A DNA stretch of 32,032 nt from an uncultured Xylophilus sp. (GTDB lineage Bacteria; Pseudomonadota; Gammaproteobacteria; Burkholderiales; Burkholderiaceae_C). The stretch lies in the NCBI GenBank assembly GCA_913776965.1, contig CAJYQL010000066.1, positions 1-32,032 of the forward strand, written 5' to 3'. Position numbers and translations under genes: made by a program. The stretch's first letter is position 1, and each line of letters starts with the position of its first letter. Below the pieces are notes generated by a model, which did no database searches, was not told the DNA's origin, and saw only the letters and a program-made list of their open reading frames with translations. Shown piece by piece: positions 8,744-18,267 of the stretch.

Positions 8744-8887
8744 CGTCGGCTCGGTCGCGCGTCCTGCGCCGGCCGGTCCGATTCCCGCTCCCATGTCCTT
8801 CCCACGCCTCGCCGCCGCGACCGTCCTGCCTGCGCAGGCGGCCGGATATCCGCAGGCCGGACGGAACGCTCACGCCTGAGGCCGGCC

Positions 8888-9586
8888 ATGCAGCAGATCG
8901 TCCTCGACCTCGGCCTCGCTGCAGTGCCCACGCTCGCCGGCTTCCGCGCCGGCCCCAACGGCGCGGCGCTCGCGCATCTGCAGGCCTGCGTGGCGGGCGA
9001 CGGTACCTGCGGCGGTGCCGCCGCGGTGCCGACCTACCTCTGGGGCGAGAGCGGCAGCGGCAAGACCCACATGCTGCGCGCGGTGCGCGAATCGCTGCGC
9101 GAGCGCGGTGCGTCGGTCGGCTGGCTCGATCCCGACGGCGCGGCCGACCAGCCGTTCGACGACAGCTGGGCTGCGGTGCTGATCGACGACGTGCACGACT
9201 TCGATCCGGCGCAGCAGCACACTGCCTTCAACTGGTTCGTGAACGCACTCACGCCTGCCGATGCACGCCCGCGCTGGGTGCTGGCCGCCGGTGCGCTGCC
9301 GCCGGCGGACCTCGCGCTGCGCGAGGACCTGCGCACCCGCCTCGGCTGGGGGCAGGTGTTCCACCTGCAGACGCCCGACGAGGCCGAACGCCGCGCGGTG
9401 CTGCGCGAGGCGGCCGAGGCGCGGGGCGTGCATCTCGGCGACGAGGTGGTGGACTTCATGCTCAACCGCTTCAGCCGCGACCTCGGCAGCCTGATGCAGC
9501 TGCTCGACGAGCTCGACCGCTATGCGCTGCGCACCCAGCGCGCCATCACCATCCCGCTCATCAAGTCGATGCTGGAGAACGATTGA
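8888..9586 (+). CDS. hda: DnaA regulatory inactivator Hda
   Basis: A 232-residue AAA+ protein related to DnaA domain III that, with the DNA-bound sliding clamp, stimulates ATP hydrolysis by DnaA and prevents over-initiation. The clamp-binding motif is the N-terminal QQIVLDL (residues 2–8). Walker A is GESGSGKT (53–60), Walker B VLIDDVHD (97–104), an arginine-finger region is LREDLRTRL (144–152), and the sensor-2 segment is FSRDLGSL (195–202). The ATG at 8888 puts the clamp motif at the extreme N-terminus, as expected. It heads a coupled block with the HAD phosphatase, pcnB and folK. A DnaA paralogue without the clamp motif would be the alternative, and is unlikely here. Confidence 0.95.
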   Translation: MQQIVLDLGLAAVPTLAGFRAGPNGAALAHLQACVAGDGTCGGAAAVPTYLWGESGSGKTHMLRAVRESLRERGASVGWLDPDGAADQPFDDSWAAVLIDDVHDFDPAQQHTAFNWFVNALTPADARPRWVLAAGALPPADLALREDLRTRLGWGQVFHLQTPDEAERRAVLREAAEARGVHLGDEVVDFMLNRFSRDLGSLMQLLDELDRYALRTQRAITIPLIKSMLEND

Positions 9587-10320
9587 ACGACGACACCGTC
9601 ACCGCCGCCGCAGGGTCTTCCGCGGCCGGCACTTCCTCCCGATACGGCCTGGCGCTGTTCGACCTGGACCATACGCTGCTGCCGCTGGATTCCGACCACT
9701 CCTGGGGCGTGTTCACCACCGAGCTCGGCTGGACCGACAAGGCCGAATTCGCCCGCCGCAACGACGAGTTCTTCGCCCAGTACCGTGCCGGCACACTCGA
9801 CATCCACGACTACGTGCGCTTCGCCACCGACGCGGTGCGGCGGCAGGGCGCCGACGCGGCGGCCGCGGCGCACCGGCGCTTCATGGACGAGGTGATCGGC
9901 CCGGCCATCCTGCCCGCCGCGCGCGCGCTGGTGCAGCAGCACCGCGACGCGGGCGACGAGGTGGTGATCGTCACCGCCACCAACGCCTTCGTGACCCGCC
10001 CGATCGCCGAGGCGCTGGGCGTGCGCGAGCTGATCGCGGTCGATCTGGTGCGCGACGAGAGCGGCTGGATCACCGGCGCGATCGACGGCGTGCCGTCGGC
10101 GCGCGAAGGCAAGGTCACCCGCATGGAGCACTGGCTGGCCGCCCGCGGCTGGACCTGGGCCGACGTGGAGACCACCTTCTACAGCGATTCGCTCAACGAC
10201 CTGGCGCTGCTGGAGCGGGTCGACCATCCGGTCGCGACCAATCCCGACCCGCGCCTGCGCGCGCTCGCCGCCGAACGCGGCTGGCGCATCCTGGACCTCT
10301 TTCCGCAAGAACAACAATGA
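9583..10320 (+). CDS. HAD-superfamily subfamily IB hydrolase (SerB-like)
   Basis: A 245-residue cytosolic phosphatase-like protein. The HAD motif I is FDLDHT at 26–31, with Asp27 as nucleophile and Asp29 as acid/base. The motif II threonine lies in VIVTATNAF, a motif III lysine in REGKVTR, and the Mg-binding acidic motif in YSDSLNDLALL. The layout matches the TIGR01490-type SerB relatives often found between hda and pcnB in betaproteobacteria. The substrate is not established; a small phosphomonoester is likely. The start is TTG, overlapping the hda stop as TTGA, and is supported by GGAG 7–8 nt upstream. About 20 residues of Ala/Ser/Thr-rich sequence precede the domain. Confidence 0.88.
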   Translation: MNDDTVTAAAGSSAAGTSSRYGLALFDLDHTLLPLDSDHSWGVFTTELGWTDKAEFARRNDEFFAQYRAGTLDIHDYVRFATDAVRRQGADAAAAAHRRFMDEVIGPAILPAARALVQQHRDAGDEVVIVTATNAFVTRPIAEALGVRELIAVDLVRDESGWITGAIDGVPSAREGKVTRMEHWLAARGWTWADVETTFYSDSLNDLALLERVDHPVATNPDPRLRALAAERGWRILDLFPQEQQ

Positions 10321-11969
10321 TCAAGACGTTCATCGACAAGCTGCTGCGCAAGGGCGCCTCCGGCGGCGCCCGCAAGCGCCCCTCCTTCGGCAAGCGCACC
10401 GAAGTGCCGCAGAGCGAACACGGCATCGACCCCGCACTGGTGGACAAACGCGCGGTGGACGTGGTCCGCACGCTGAAGGAGGCCGGCTTCGAAGCCTATG
10501 TCGTCGGCGGCGCGGTGCGCGACCTGCTGCTCGGCCTGCGGCCCAAGGATTTCGACGTGGCGACCAATGCCACGCCGGAGCAGGTCAAGGCGCTGTTCCG
10601 CCGCGCCTTCATCATCGGCCGGCGCTTCCGCATCGTGCACGTGGTGTACGGCCGCGGCCGCGAGCACGAGGTGATCGAGGTCTCGACCTTCCGTGCCTAC
10701 ATGGACAACGCCGCCGCCGAGCAGGTGGCGGGCAACGAGAAGACCAGCCGCAGTGAACTGGCCGGCATGACCCATGCGGTCGATTCCACCGGCCGGGTGC
10801 TGCGCGACAACGTCTGGGGCCCGCAGGACGAGGACGCCACCCGCCGCGACTTCACCGTCAACGCGATGTACTACGACCCCGAGACGCAGATCGTGGTGGA
10901 CTACCACGGCGGCATCAAGGACGCGAAGAAGCGCACGCTGCGCATGATCGGCGACGCCGCGACCCGCTACCGCGAGGACCCGGTGCGGATCATCCGCGCG
11001 GTGCGTTTCGCCGCCAAGCTGAGCCCGCTCGGCTTCGCGCTCGACCCGAAGACGGCCGCGCCGCTGCTGGCGTCGCAGTCGCTGCTGCTGGAAGTGCCGC
11101 AGAGCCGCATGTTCGACGAGATGCTGAAGCTGCTGCAGACCGGCCACGCGATCGCGACGGTCGAACAGCTGCGCAAGCTCGGCATGTCGCGCGGCATCTA
11201 CCCGCTGCTCGACGTGATCGTCGAGCGGGCCGACGAACCGTTCGTGAAGGCGGCGCTGCTCGACACCGACCGCCGCGTCGGCGAAGGCAAGCCGGTCGCG
11301 CCGAGCTTCCTGCTCGCCGCCGTGCTGTGGAACGACGTGCGCGCCGGCTGGAACCGCCGCGTGGAGCAGCGCCAGCACGTCTTCCCCGCGCTGCAGGACG
11401 CGATCGACGAGGTGTTCGACCAGCGCATCGGCGACGTATCGGGCCGCGGCAAGCTGGCCGCCGACATGCGCGAGATCTGGGTGATGCAGCCGCGCTTCGA
11501 GAAACGTGCCGGCAGCTCGCCCTACGGCCTGGCCGACCAGCCGCGGTTCCGCGCGGGTTTCGACTTCATGCGGCTGCGCGCCGACATCGGCGAGATCGAC
11601 GAAGGTCTGGCCGAGTGGTGGCAGGAATTCAGCACCGCCGACGACCTGCGCCGCCAGGACCTGATCGACCAGGCGCGCGAGGAACAGAAGAGCCGCAGCC
11701 GCACCAAGGCGCCTGCCGCCCGCAGCGAGACCGGCGATGTCGCACCCCGGCCGGCACGGGTACGGGTGCGCGCTCCGGCAGGCGATGCGCCGACCGTCGG
11801 AGCGGCGCCTGCGCCTTTCTCGGTAGAAGGCGCAATTGACGGCGCTCCCGAACCCGCCCACGAGGGCGACGCGCCGGCGCCCCGTAAGCGGCGCCGGCGC
11901 CGCAAGCCGGGCGGGGGCGGCGCAGGCGGCGGAGCCGACATGTCGGCGCCTTCGTCCGGCGACGCGTGA
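10317..11969 (+). CDS. pcnB: Poly(A) polymerase I
   Basis: A 550-residue class-II nucleotidyltransferase that adds 3' poly(A) tails to RNA and promotes turnover. The head domain has GGAVRDLL (64–71) and the DFD catalytic aspartates (78–80), then VIEVSTFR and the DATRRDFTVNAM segment. The neck carries YREDPVRIIRAVRFAAKL. The length favours poly(A) polymerase over CCA-adding enzyme. The C-terminal 110 or so residues are low-complexity and end in an Arg/Lys cluster and a glycine-rich tail. The start is the ATG at 10317, overlapping the HAD stop (ATGA); any upstream reading in this frame belongs to the overlap. The stop overlaps folK. Confidence 0.94.
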   Translation: MIKTFIDKLLRKGASGGARKRPSFGKRTEVPQSEHGIDPALVDKRAVDVVRTLKEAGFEAYVVGGAVRDLLLGLRPKDFDVATNATPEQVKALFRRAFIIGRRFRIVHVVYGRGREHEVIEVSTFRAYMDNAAAEQVAGNEKTSRSELAGMTHAVDSTGRVLRDNVWGPQDEDATRRDFTVNAMYYDPETQIVVDYHGGIKDAKKRTLRMIGDAATRYREDPVRIIRAVRFAAKLSPLGFALDPKTAAPLLASQSLLLEVPQSRMFDEMLKLLQTGHAIATVEQLRKLGMSRGIYPLLDVIVERADEPFVKAALLDTDRRVGEGKPVAPSFLLAAVLWNDVRAGWNRRVEQRQHVFPALQDAIDEVFDQRIGDVSGRGKLAADMREIWVMQPRFEKRAGSSPYGLADQPRFRAGFDFMRLRADIGEIDEGLAEWWQEFSTADDLRRQDLIDQAREEQKSRSRTKAPAARSETGDVAPRPARVRVRAPAGDAPTVGAAPAPFSVEGAIDGAPEPAHEGDAPAPRKRRRRRKPGGGGAGGGADMSAPSSGDA

Positions 11970-12430
11970 CGGACACCGTCACCGCGTACGTCGCGCTCGG
12001 GGCGAACCTGGGCGATCCGGTGGCCGCGATCGCGGCGGCCTTCGAGGCGCTCGGCGGCCTGCCCGATACGCGGCTGGTGCAGCGTTCGCCTCTGTACCGC
12101 ACCGCGCCGGTCGATTCTTCCGGGCCAGACTATGTGAATGCGGTCGCCGAGATCGCGACCCGCCTCGAGCCGCTGGCGCTGCTGCAGGCGCTCCAGGCCA
12201 TCGAGACGGACGCCGGCCGGACCCGGCCCTGGCAGAACGCGCCGCGCACGTTGGACCTCGATCTTGTGCTGTACGGCGACCGGACGATCGCGCTGCCGAC
12301 CCTCACCGTGCCGCATCCGCGCATGGCCGACAGGGCGTTCGTGCTGCGACCGTTGCAGGACATCGCGCCCCATCGCGTGAGTGCGGCGCAGCTGGCCCGT
12401 GTAGCAGACCAGCGCATCGACAAGATGTGA
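11966..12430 (+). CDS. folK: 2-amino-4-hydroxy-6-hydroxymethyldihydropteridine pyrophosphokinase (HPPK)
   Basis: A 154-residue folate-pathway enzyme that transfers pyrophosphate from ATP to 6-hydroxymethyl-7,8-dihydropterin. Motifs are LGANLGDP (11–18), SPLYRTAPVD (41–50), the metal-binding APRTLDLDLVLYG (92–104) and PHPRM (116–120). Length is normal. The GTG start overlaps the pcnB stop (GTGA). It is the last gene of the hda block; about 240 bp separate it from glgB. I see no obvious intrinsic terminator after it. Confidence 0.96.
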   Translation: MTDTVTAYVALGANLGDPVAAIAAAFEALGGLPDTRLVQRSPLYRTAPVDSSGPDYVNAVAEIATRLEPLALLQALQAIETDAGRTRPWQNAPRTLDLDLVLYGDRTIALPTLTVPHPRMADRAFVLRPLQDIAPHRVSAAQLARVADQRIDKM

Positions 12431-12503
12431 GGGCGATCATCCGTTTGTGACGGGGTCGCGTGCCGCCATGCGCGGTCACTATCCCTGAGGCGTCGAACCG
12501 AAC

Positions 12504-12547
12504 TTTGCGCCCGCCAGTCGTGCGTGCGGCGCTATCTTTTATGTAGC
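12504..12547 (+). repeat. 44-bp intergenic element, copy B (before glgB)
   Basis: Begins TTTGCGC (12504–12510) and contains CGTGCG (12519–12524), GCGCTAT (12529–12535) and GTAGC (12543–12547). All blocks fall at the same offsets as in 20168–20211, with 28 of 44 identities. Its AT-rich core (TATCTTTTATG) could also hold the glgB promoter. Confidence 0.5.
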
Positions 12548-12629
12548 GAAGGCGAAGCGGTAACGACGCGTTCGCCATTGCTGTCGGCATCAGCCTACAA
12601 GGCGACGACAGATCGTCCGTCGGGACTCT

Positions 12630-12642
12630 GTTGCATTGCAAC
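12630..12642. promoter_or_regulatory. 13-bp palindrome upstream of glgB, possible operator
   Basis: GTTGCA-T-TGCAAC is a perfect inverted repeat with a single central base, 33 nt before the ATG at 12675 at the head of the glycogen–trehalose operon. Size and symmetry fit a dimeric repressor or activator site. Which regulator would bind cannot be read from the sequence. Confidence 0.35.
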
Positions 12643-12674
12643 ACACACTGGCGTACGGCCTGCTTTCGGGCCCT

Positions 12675-14678
12675 ATGACCGGAACCCGACGCCCCATGAT
12701 CCTGCACGCCGAATCGTTCCGCCCCTCTGCCGGCGGCGCTCCGCAGACCCTGGTGCCGGCGCTCCGCGCATCCCTGCGGGCGGCAGACCACCACCGGACG
12801 TTCGAGGTGCTGGGCGCACATCTCGCGGAGCAGAGCGGCGAAACCGGCGTGGCGTTTTCTGTCTGGGCGCCGAACGCCCGCGACGTGGCCGTGATCGGCG
12901 ACTTCAACCACTGGACACCCCAGCCGCTCGCGCCGCATGCCGACGGCAGCGGCCGCTGGAGCGGCTTCGTCGCGGGCGCCAGTGCCGGCGACTGCTACAA
13001 GTACCGCATCACCCCTCAGCACGGCCCGGCGTTCGACAAGGCCGATCCGGTTGCCTTCCGGGCCGAGTGCCCGCCGGGCACTGCCTCCCGCGTGGCCTCG
13101 CTCGCCTATAGCTGGAACGACGACGCCTGGATGGCCGAGCGCGGCCGCCGGCAGGCCGCCGACCAGCCGATCTCGATCTACGAGGTGCACCTCGGCTCCT
13201 GGCAGCGCGGCGACGACGGCAGCTACCTGAACTATGCCGAGATCGGTCGCCGCCTTGCGGCGCACTGCGACGCGATGGGCTTCACCCACGTCGAGCTGAT
13301 GCCGGTGGCCGAACATCCCTTCTACGGTTCCTGGGGCTACCAGGTCGTCAGCTACTTCGCGCCAAGCGCCCGCTACGGCTCGCCGCAGGACCTGATGGCG
13401 CTGGTCGATACGCTGCACCAGCACGGCATCGGCGTGCTGCTGGACTGGGTGCCGTCGCACTTCCCGGCCGACGCGCACGGCCTCGCGACCTTCGACGGCA
13501 CGCATCTGTACGAGCACGAGGACCGGCGGCTCGGCTTCCATCCGCAGTGGAACAGCCTGATCTTCAATTACGGCCGCTACGAGGTCCGCGACTTCCTGAT
13601 CGGCAATGCGCTGTTCTGGCTGCAGCACTACCACTTCGACGGACTGCGGGTCGATGCGGTGGCGTCGATGCTGTACCTCGACTTCGCCCGCGACCACGAC
13701 CAGTGGGTGCCGAACGAGCACGGCGGCAACCAGAACCTGGCGGCGGTGAAGTTCCTGCAGGAACTCAACACCGCGGTCTACGGCGCGTTCCCGGACGTGC
13801 ATGTGATCGCAGAGGAGTCGTCGAGCTGGGAGGGCGTGTCCCGTCCGGTCGACCACGGCGGCCTCGGCTTCGGCATGAAGTGGAACATGGGCTGGATGAA
13901 CGACACGCTGCGCTATGTCGAGCGGCCGCACTTCTACCGCGAGTACCACCGCGACGAACTCGCCTTTTCCTTCTGGTACGCCTTCAACGAAAACTTCGTG
14001 CTGCCGCTCTCGCACGACGAGGTGGTCTACGGCAAGGGCAGCCTCTACGCCAAGCAGCCGGGCGACGACTGGCAGCGTGCGGCGGGCCTGCGCGCGCTCT
14101 ACGGTTTCATGTGGGGCCATCCCGGCAAGAAGCTGCTGTTCATGGGCGGCGAATTCGGCCAGGTGGAGGAGTGGCACCACGAGCGTACGCTCGACTGGCA
14201 TCTCTGGGCCCAGCACCAGCACAGCGGCATCGCCAAGTGGGTGGGGGACCTGAACCGCTACTACAAGCTGCTGCCGGCGCTGCACCGCCGCGACTTCGAA
14301 CGCGACGGGTTCTCCTGGGCGCCGCTCGACGGCGACTACAAGACCGTCGTCGCCTTCCAGCGGCATGCCGGCGGCGACGGCGGCAACGTGATCGTGCTGT
14401 GCAACTTCACGCCGGCACCGATCGACGGCCTGCAGGTCGGCGTTGCCCGCGCCGGCTACTGGCACGAAATCCTCAACAGCGACGCCGCCCACTACGGCGG
14501 CAGCGGCGTCGGCAACCTGGGTGGCATCGCGAGCGAGCCCCAGCACTGCGGCGGCCAGCCGCACCGGCTGCGGCTCACGCTGCCGCCGCTATCGGTGGTG
14601 ATGCTCTCCGACCGCGATCCCGCATCGGTTCCGTATTCCGCCTTCCCGTCTTCGTCCCCTTCTCTCCCCACATCCTGA
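12675..14678 (+). CDS. glgB: 1,4-alpha-glucan branching enzyme
   Basis: A GH13 enzyme (667 residues from this start) that cuts alpha-1,4 glucan chains and reattaches them by alpha-1,6 links. A CBM48 domain ([20 protein letters not shown], about 61–80) precedes the (beta/alpha)8 barrel. Catalytic residues are the nucleophile Asp327 (GLRVDAV), acid/base Glu380 (VIAEESSSW) and Asp448 (SHDEV). It is shorter than the 728-residue E. coli enzyme, so the extra N1 domain is missing, as in many bacteria. The start is uncertain: ATGs at 12675 and 12696 are possible, and a TTG at 12636 lies inside the palindrome and is less likely. It is first in the operon, 14 bp before glgC. Confidence 0.95.
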   Translation: MTGTRRPMILHAESFRPSAGGAPQTLVPALRASLRAADHHRTFEVLGAHLAEQSGETGVAFSVWAPNARDVAVIGDFNHWTPQPLAPHADGSGRWSGFVAGASAGDCYKYRITPQHGPAFDKADPVAFRAECPPGTASRVASLAYSWNDDAWMAERGRRQAADQPISIYEVHLGSWQRGDDGSYLNYAEIGRRLAAHCDAMGFTHVELMPVAEHPFYGSWGYQVVSYFAPSARYGSPQDLMALVDTLHQHGIGVLLDWVPSHFPADAHGLATFDGTHLYEHEDRRLGFHPQWNSLIFNYGRYEVRDFLIGNALFWLQHYHFDGLRVDAVASMLYLDFARDHDQWVPNEHGGNQNLAAVKFLQELNTAVYGAFPDVHVIAEESSSWEGVSRPVDHGGLGFGMKWNMGWMNDTLRYVERPHFYREYHRDELAFSFWYAFNENFVLPLSHDEVVYGKGSLYAKQPGDDWQRAAGLRALYGFMWGHPGKKLLFMGGEFGQVEEWHHERTLDWHLWAQHQHSGIAKWVGDLNRYYKLLPALHRRDFERDGFSWAPLDGDYKTVVAFQRHAGGDGGNVIVLCNFTPAPIDGLQVGVARAGYWHEILNSDAAHYGGSGVGNLGGIASEPQHCGGQPHRLRLTLPPLSVVMLSDRDPASVPYSAFPSSSPSLPTS

Positions 14679-14692
14679 TTCCGGAGCCGACC

Positions 14693-16027
14693 ATGCCCAG
14701 CAACAAGAATGTTCTCGCGTTCGTCATGGCAGGGGGCGAAGGCTCCCGCCTGCACCCCCTCACCGCCGACCGCTGCAAGCCCGCCGTGCCGTTCAACGGC
14801 AAGCACCGGGTGGTCGACTTCGTGCTGTCGAACCTGATCAATTCCGACATCTTCTCGATCTACCTGCTGGTGCAGTACAAGAGCCAGTCGCTGATCGAGC
14901 ACGTGCGGACCGCCTGGACGCTGCCGCGTTTCGGCCCCGACCACTTCGTGACAGTGGTGCCACCGCAGATGCGCAACGGCCCGGAATGGTTTCAGGGCAC
15001 CGCCGACTCGGTGTACCAGAACATCCATCTGATCGAGAACTTCCGTCCCGACATCGTGGCCGTGTTCGGTGCCGACCACATCTACCGAATGGACGTGCGC
15101 CAGATGATCGACTTCCACAAGGCGAGCCGTGCCGACGTCAGCGTCGCCACGCTGCCGGTGGAACTGGCTGACTGCCACCAGTTCGGCGTGGTCGAGATCG
15201 ACGCCGACCACCGCATCACCGACTTCAAGGAAAAGCCGAAGACCACCCAGCCGATGCCCGGCAGCACCACGCATGCGCTGGCCTCGATGGGCAACTACAT
15301 CTTCAACGCCGACGTGCTGCTGGCGGCGCTCAAGCGTGCGCACGCCACCGGCGAAAGCGACTTCGGCAAGCACATCCTGCCGAAGATGGTGCAGAGCCAC
15401 CGTCTGGTCGCCTACGACTTCAACACCAACATCATCCCCGGCACCGCGCCCTACGAAGAGCACGGCTACTGGCGCGACGTGGGCACGATCGACGCCTACT
15501 TCGACGCCCACTTCGACACGCTGGGCGCCACGCCGCGCTTCCGCATGACCAACCGCGAATGGCCGATCTATGCCAGCCCCGATCCGTCGGAATCGGCGCA
15601 GATCGAGAACGGCGCGATCAACCGTTCCGTCGTCGGCTCGGGCTGCATCGTCGACGGCGCGGTGCTCGACCACGCCATGCTGCGCCGTGCGGTCACGGTC
15701 CACCGCGATGCGAAGCTGGAGCACTGCATCGTCATGGAACGCTCGGTGATCGGCCCCGGTGCCCATGTGCGCCGCGCAATCATCGACCAGGACAACCAGA
15801 TCCCCGCGGGCGAGCGCATCGGCATCGACCTGGAAGCCGATCGCAAGCGCTTTCACGTCACCGACAGTGGCATCGTGGTGGTGCCGGCCGGCCATTTCTC
15901 GACGGTGAACCAGCTGCAGCAGCATCGGCTGACCGCCGACCCGGTGCCCGGGGCGACGACGGAGTCTGCGCCGCAGCCGGTTGCGACCCCCATCGCAGCC
16001 CAGGCCGTGGCAGGAGCGTCGGCATGA
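14693..16027 (+). CDS. glgC: Glucose-1-phosphate adenylyltransferase (ADP-glucose pyrophosphorylase)
   Basis: A 444-residue enzyme that makes ADP-glucose from ATP and glucose-1-phosphate, the committed step of bacterial glycogen synthesis. The nucleotide-binding loop GGEGSRL is at 14–20, followed by [19 protein letters not shown], the [12 protein letters not shown] segment, [10 protein letters not shown] and FKEKP. The C-terminal half is a left-handed beta-helix with hexapeptide-like turns ([15 protein letters not shown]). The last 25 or so residues are Ala/Pro/Thr-rich and not part of the fold. CGGAG lies 6–11 nt before the ATG. The stop overlaps the glgX ATG. Related enzymes are allosteric; the effector cannot be read here. 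Confidence 0.97.
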   Translation: MPSNKNVLAFVMAGGEGSRLHPLTADRCKPAVPFNGKHRVVDFVLSNLINSDIFSIYLLVQYKSQSLIEHVRTAWTLPRFGPDHFVTVVPPQMRNGPEWFQGTADSVYQNIHLIENFRPDIVAVFGADHIYRMDVRQMIDFHKASRADVSVATLPVELADCHQFGVVEIDADHRITDFKEKPKTTQPMPGSTTHALASMGNYIFNADVLLAALKRAHATGESDFGKHILPKMVQSHRLVAYDFNTNIIPGTAPYEEHGYWRDVGTIDAYFDAHFDTLGATPRFRMTNREWPIYASPDPSESAQIENGAINRSVVGSGCIVDGAVLDHAMLRRAVTVHRDAKLEHCIVMERSVIGPGAHVRRAIIDQDNQIPAGERIGIDLEADRKRFHVTDSGIVVVPAGHFSTVNQLQQHRLTADPVPGATTESAPQPVATPIAAQAVAGASA

Positions 16028-18267
16028 GCGGTGCTTCCCTGCATCCGGTCGAGCCGGCCGCCACGCCTGCCGCGGACGGCGTGTCCCTCTACAGTCGCGC
16101 CAAGCGCGGCACCGCCACCCGACTGGGCGCGCATTTCGACGGCAAGGGCACGAACTTCGCGCTGCATTCGGTGCCCGCCGAACGCATCGAGCTGTGCCTG
16201 TACGCGGAAGACGGCAGCACCGAAGTCGCGCGGGTCGAGATGGCCGACCGCACCGGCGATGTCTGGCACGTCTACCTGCGCGGCTGCCGGCCCGGCACCC
16301 GCTACGGTTACCGCGTCCATGGTCCATACAAGCCCGAAGAGGGCCTGCGCTTCAATGCGTCCAAGCTGCTGATCGACCCGTACGCCCAGGCGCTCGATCG
16401 GCCGCTGCTCGGGGCGCCCGACCAGTACGCCTACGTGCTCGATGCGGAGGAGCAGGATCTGGCCTTCGACGACCAGCACGACAACGGCGCCACGCTGCCG
16501 AAGGGCCTGGTGGTCGACCCGGCGTTCGACTGGGAAGGCGACCAGCCGCCCGCCGTGCCCTGGGGCGAGACGGTGTTCTACGAAGTCCACGTCAAGGGCT
16601 TCACCCAGCAGCATCCGGACATTCCGGAGCATCTGCGGGGCACCTACGCCGGCATGGCGTCGGATGCGGCGATCGCGCACCTGAAGCGCATCGGCGTGAC
16701 GGCGGTGGAGCTGCTGCCGGTTCAGGCCTTCATCGACGACGAGCGGCTGGTGAATGCCGGGCTCGCCAACTACTGGGGCTACAACACCGTCGCCTTCTTC
16801 GCACCGGAGCCGCGCTACGGCGCCGGCGAGGCAGGGCCGCTCGGCACCGTGGCCGAATTCAAGGGCATGGTGAAGGCGCTGCACGCCGCCGGCATCGAGG
16901 TGATCCTCGACGTGGTCTACAACCACACCGGCGAAGGCAACCACCTCGGCCCGACGCTGTCCTTCAAGGGCATCGACCACGGTGCGTACTACCGCCTGAG
17001 CCCGGAGGACCGGCGCTTCTGCGTGGACTACACCGGCACCGGCAACACGCTCGACAGCAGCAGCCCGGTCGTCCTGCGGCTGATCATGGACAGCCTGCGC
17101 TACTGGGTCGAGGAGATGCACGTCGACGGTTTCCGCTTCGACCTTGCCTCGACCCTCGCGCGCGGCGCCAACGACTTCGATCCGCGCTCGGCCTTCTTCT
17201 CGGTGATCCAGCAGGACCCGGTGCTCGCCAAGGTGAAGCTGATCGCCGAACCGTGGGACGTGGGCCCGACCGGCTACCAGGTCGGCGGCTTCCCGGCGCC
17301 CTGGGCCGAATGGAACGGCAAGTACCGCGATGCGGTGCGCGACTTCTGGCGCGGCGAAGACGGCGCGCTGCCCGAGTTCGCGGCGCGGATCGCCGGCTCG
17401 GCCGACATCTACGGCGCGTCGCGCCGGGCGCCGCTGGCGAGTGTCAACATCGTCACGGTGCATGACGGCTTCACGCTGCACGACCTGGTCAGCTACAACG
17501 AGAAGCACAACGACGCCAACCACGAGAACAACCGCGACGGCGAGAGCCACAACCGCAGCTGGAACTGCGGTGCCGAGGGCGAAACCGACGACGAGGGCAT
17601 CCGCACCCTGCGCGAACGCCAGAAGCGCAATCTGCTCACCACGCTGTTCGTCTCGCAGGGCACGCCGCTGCTGCTGGGCGGCGACGAGATCAGCCGCACC
17701 CAGGGCGGCAACAACAACGGCTACTGCCAGGACAGCGCCATCAGCTGGTACGACTGGTCGGAGGAGCGCCGCGGCGATCCGCTCGCAGCGTACGTACGCC
17801 GCCTGATCGCCTTCCGCAAGGCGCAGCCGGTGCTGCACCGGACCCGCTTCTTCGGCGGCCAGCACGACGACGAAGGTCGCCGCGACATTGGCTGGTACAA
17901 CGTCTGGGGCCAGGAGATGACCCAGGAGGAGTGGACCAACCCCGAGGTGCGCCTGATGGCCGCGCTGCTCGACGGCGGCCGCACCGCCGAGGTCGGCGAG
18001 GACGGCAGCGAGGTCACCGGCGATTCGGTACTGCTGCTGATCAACGCCTCGCACGAGGATGCGACCTTCACCGTGCCCGACTACGTGGCCGCACCCGGCG
18101 GCTGGACGCCGCGCATCGACAGCGCCACGCCCGAAGGCCAGCCGCAGGCGGCAGCGCGCGAGGAGGGCAGCGAGGCGGTAGCCGACATCACGCCCTGGCA
18201 TGCCGGCGAGCAGCACCGGCTGCCGGCCCACTCGATGGTGGTGCTGACGCAGCCGCTGCCCCAATGA
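16024..18267 (+). CDS. glgX: Glycogen debranching enzyme GlgX (isoamylase type)
   Basis: A 747-residue GH13_11 enzyme that hydrolyses alpha-1,6 branches of glycogen or limit dextrin. A CBM48-like N-terminal domain (about 30–120) precedes the barrel. Asp373 (GFRFDLAS) is the nucleophile, Glu409 (IAEPWD) the acid/base and Asp481 (TVHDGFT) the third carboxylate. The conserved [15 protein letters not shown] and [14 protein letters not shown] blocks follow. It is longer than E. coli GlgX (about 657). The ATG overlaps the glgC stop and the stop overlaps treZ, both as ATGA. Linear oligosaccharides released here are the natural feed for MalQ and TreY encoded downstream. Confidence 0.96.
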   Translation: MSGASLHPVEPAATPAADGVSLYSRAKRGTATRLGAHFDGKGTNFALHSVPAERIELCLYAEDGSTEVARVEMADRTGDVWHVYLRGCRPGTRYGYRVHGPYKPEEGLRFNASKLLIDPYAQALDRPLLGAPDQYAYVLDAEEQDLAFDDQHDNGATLPKGLVVDPAFDWEGDQPPAVPWGETVFYEVHVKGFTQQHPDIPEHLRGTYAGMASDAAIAHLKRIGVTAVELLPVQAFIDDERLVNAGLANYWGYNTVAFFAPEPRYGAGEAGPLGTVAEFKGMVKALHAAGIEVILDVVYNHTGEGNHLGPTLSFKGIDHGAYYRLSPEDRRFCVDYTGTGNTLDSSSPVVLRLIMDSLRYWVEEMHVDGFRFDLASTLARGANDFDPRSAFFSVIQQDPVLAKVKLIAEPWDVGPTGYQVGGFPAPWAEWNGKYRDAVRDFWRGEDGALPEFAARIAGSADIYGASRRAPLASVNIVTVHDGFTLHDLVSYNEKHNDANHENNRDGESHNRSWNCGAEGETDDEGIRTLRERQKRNLLTTLFVSQGTPLLLGGDEISRTQGGNNNGYCQDSAISWYDWSEERRGDPLAAYVRRLIAFRKAQPVLHRTRFFGGQHDDEGRRDIGWYNVWGQEMTQEEWTNPEVRLMAALLDGGRTAEVGEDGSEVTGDSVLLLINASHEDATFTVPDYVAAPGGWTPRIDSATPEGQPQAAAREEGSEAVADITPWHAGEQHRLPAHSMVVLTQPLPQ

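Noticed and set aside
9522-10316. In-frame extension upstream of pcnB
   Set aside because: The stretch is an arginine-rich shadow of the HAD phosphatase gene; the real pcnB start at 10317 overlaps the HAD stop codon.
12636-12674. A TTG start for glgB adding 13 residues
   Set aside because: The added residues do not resemble GlgB N-termini, there is no ribosome-binding site, and the TTG lies inside a palindrome that is more likely an operator.
13547-14692. In-frame extension upstream of glgC
   Set aside because: It is an out-of-frame shadow of glgB. The ATG at 14693 has a good ribosome-binding site and begins the normal GlgC N-terminus.
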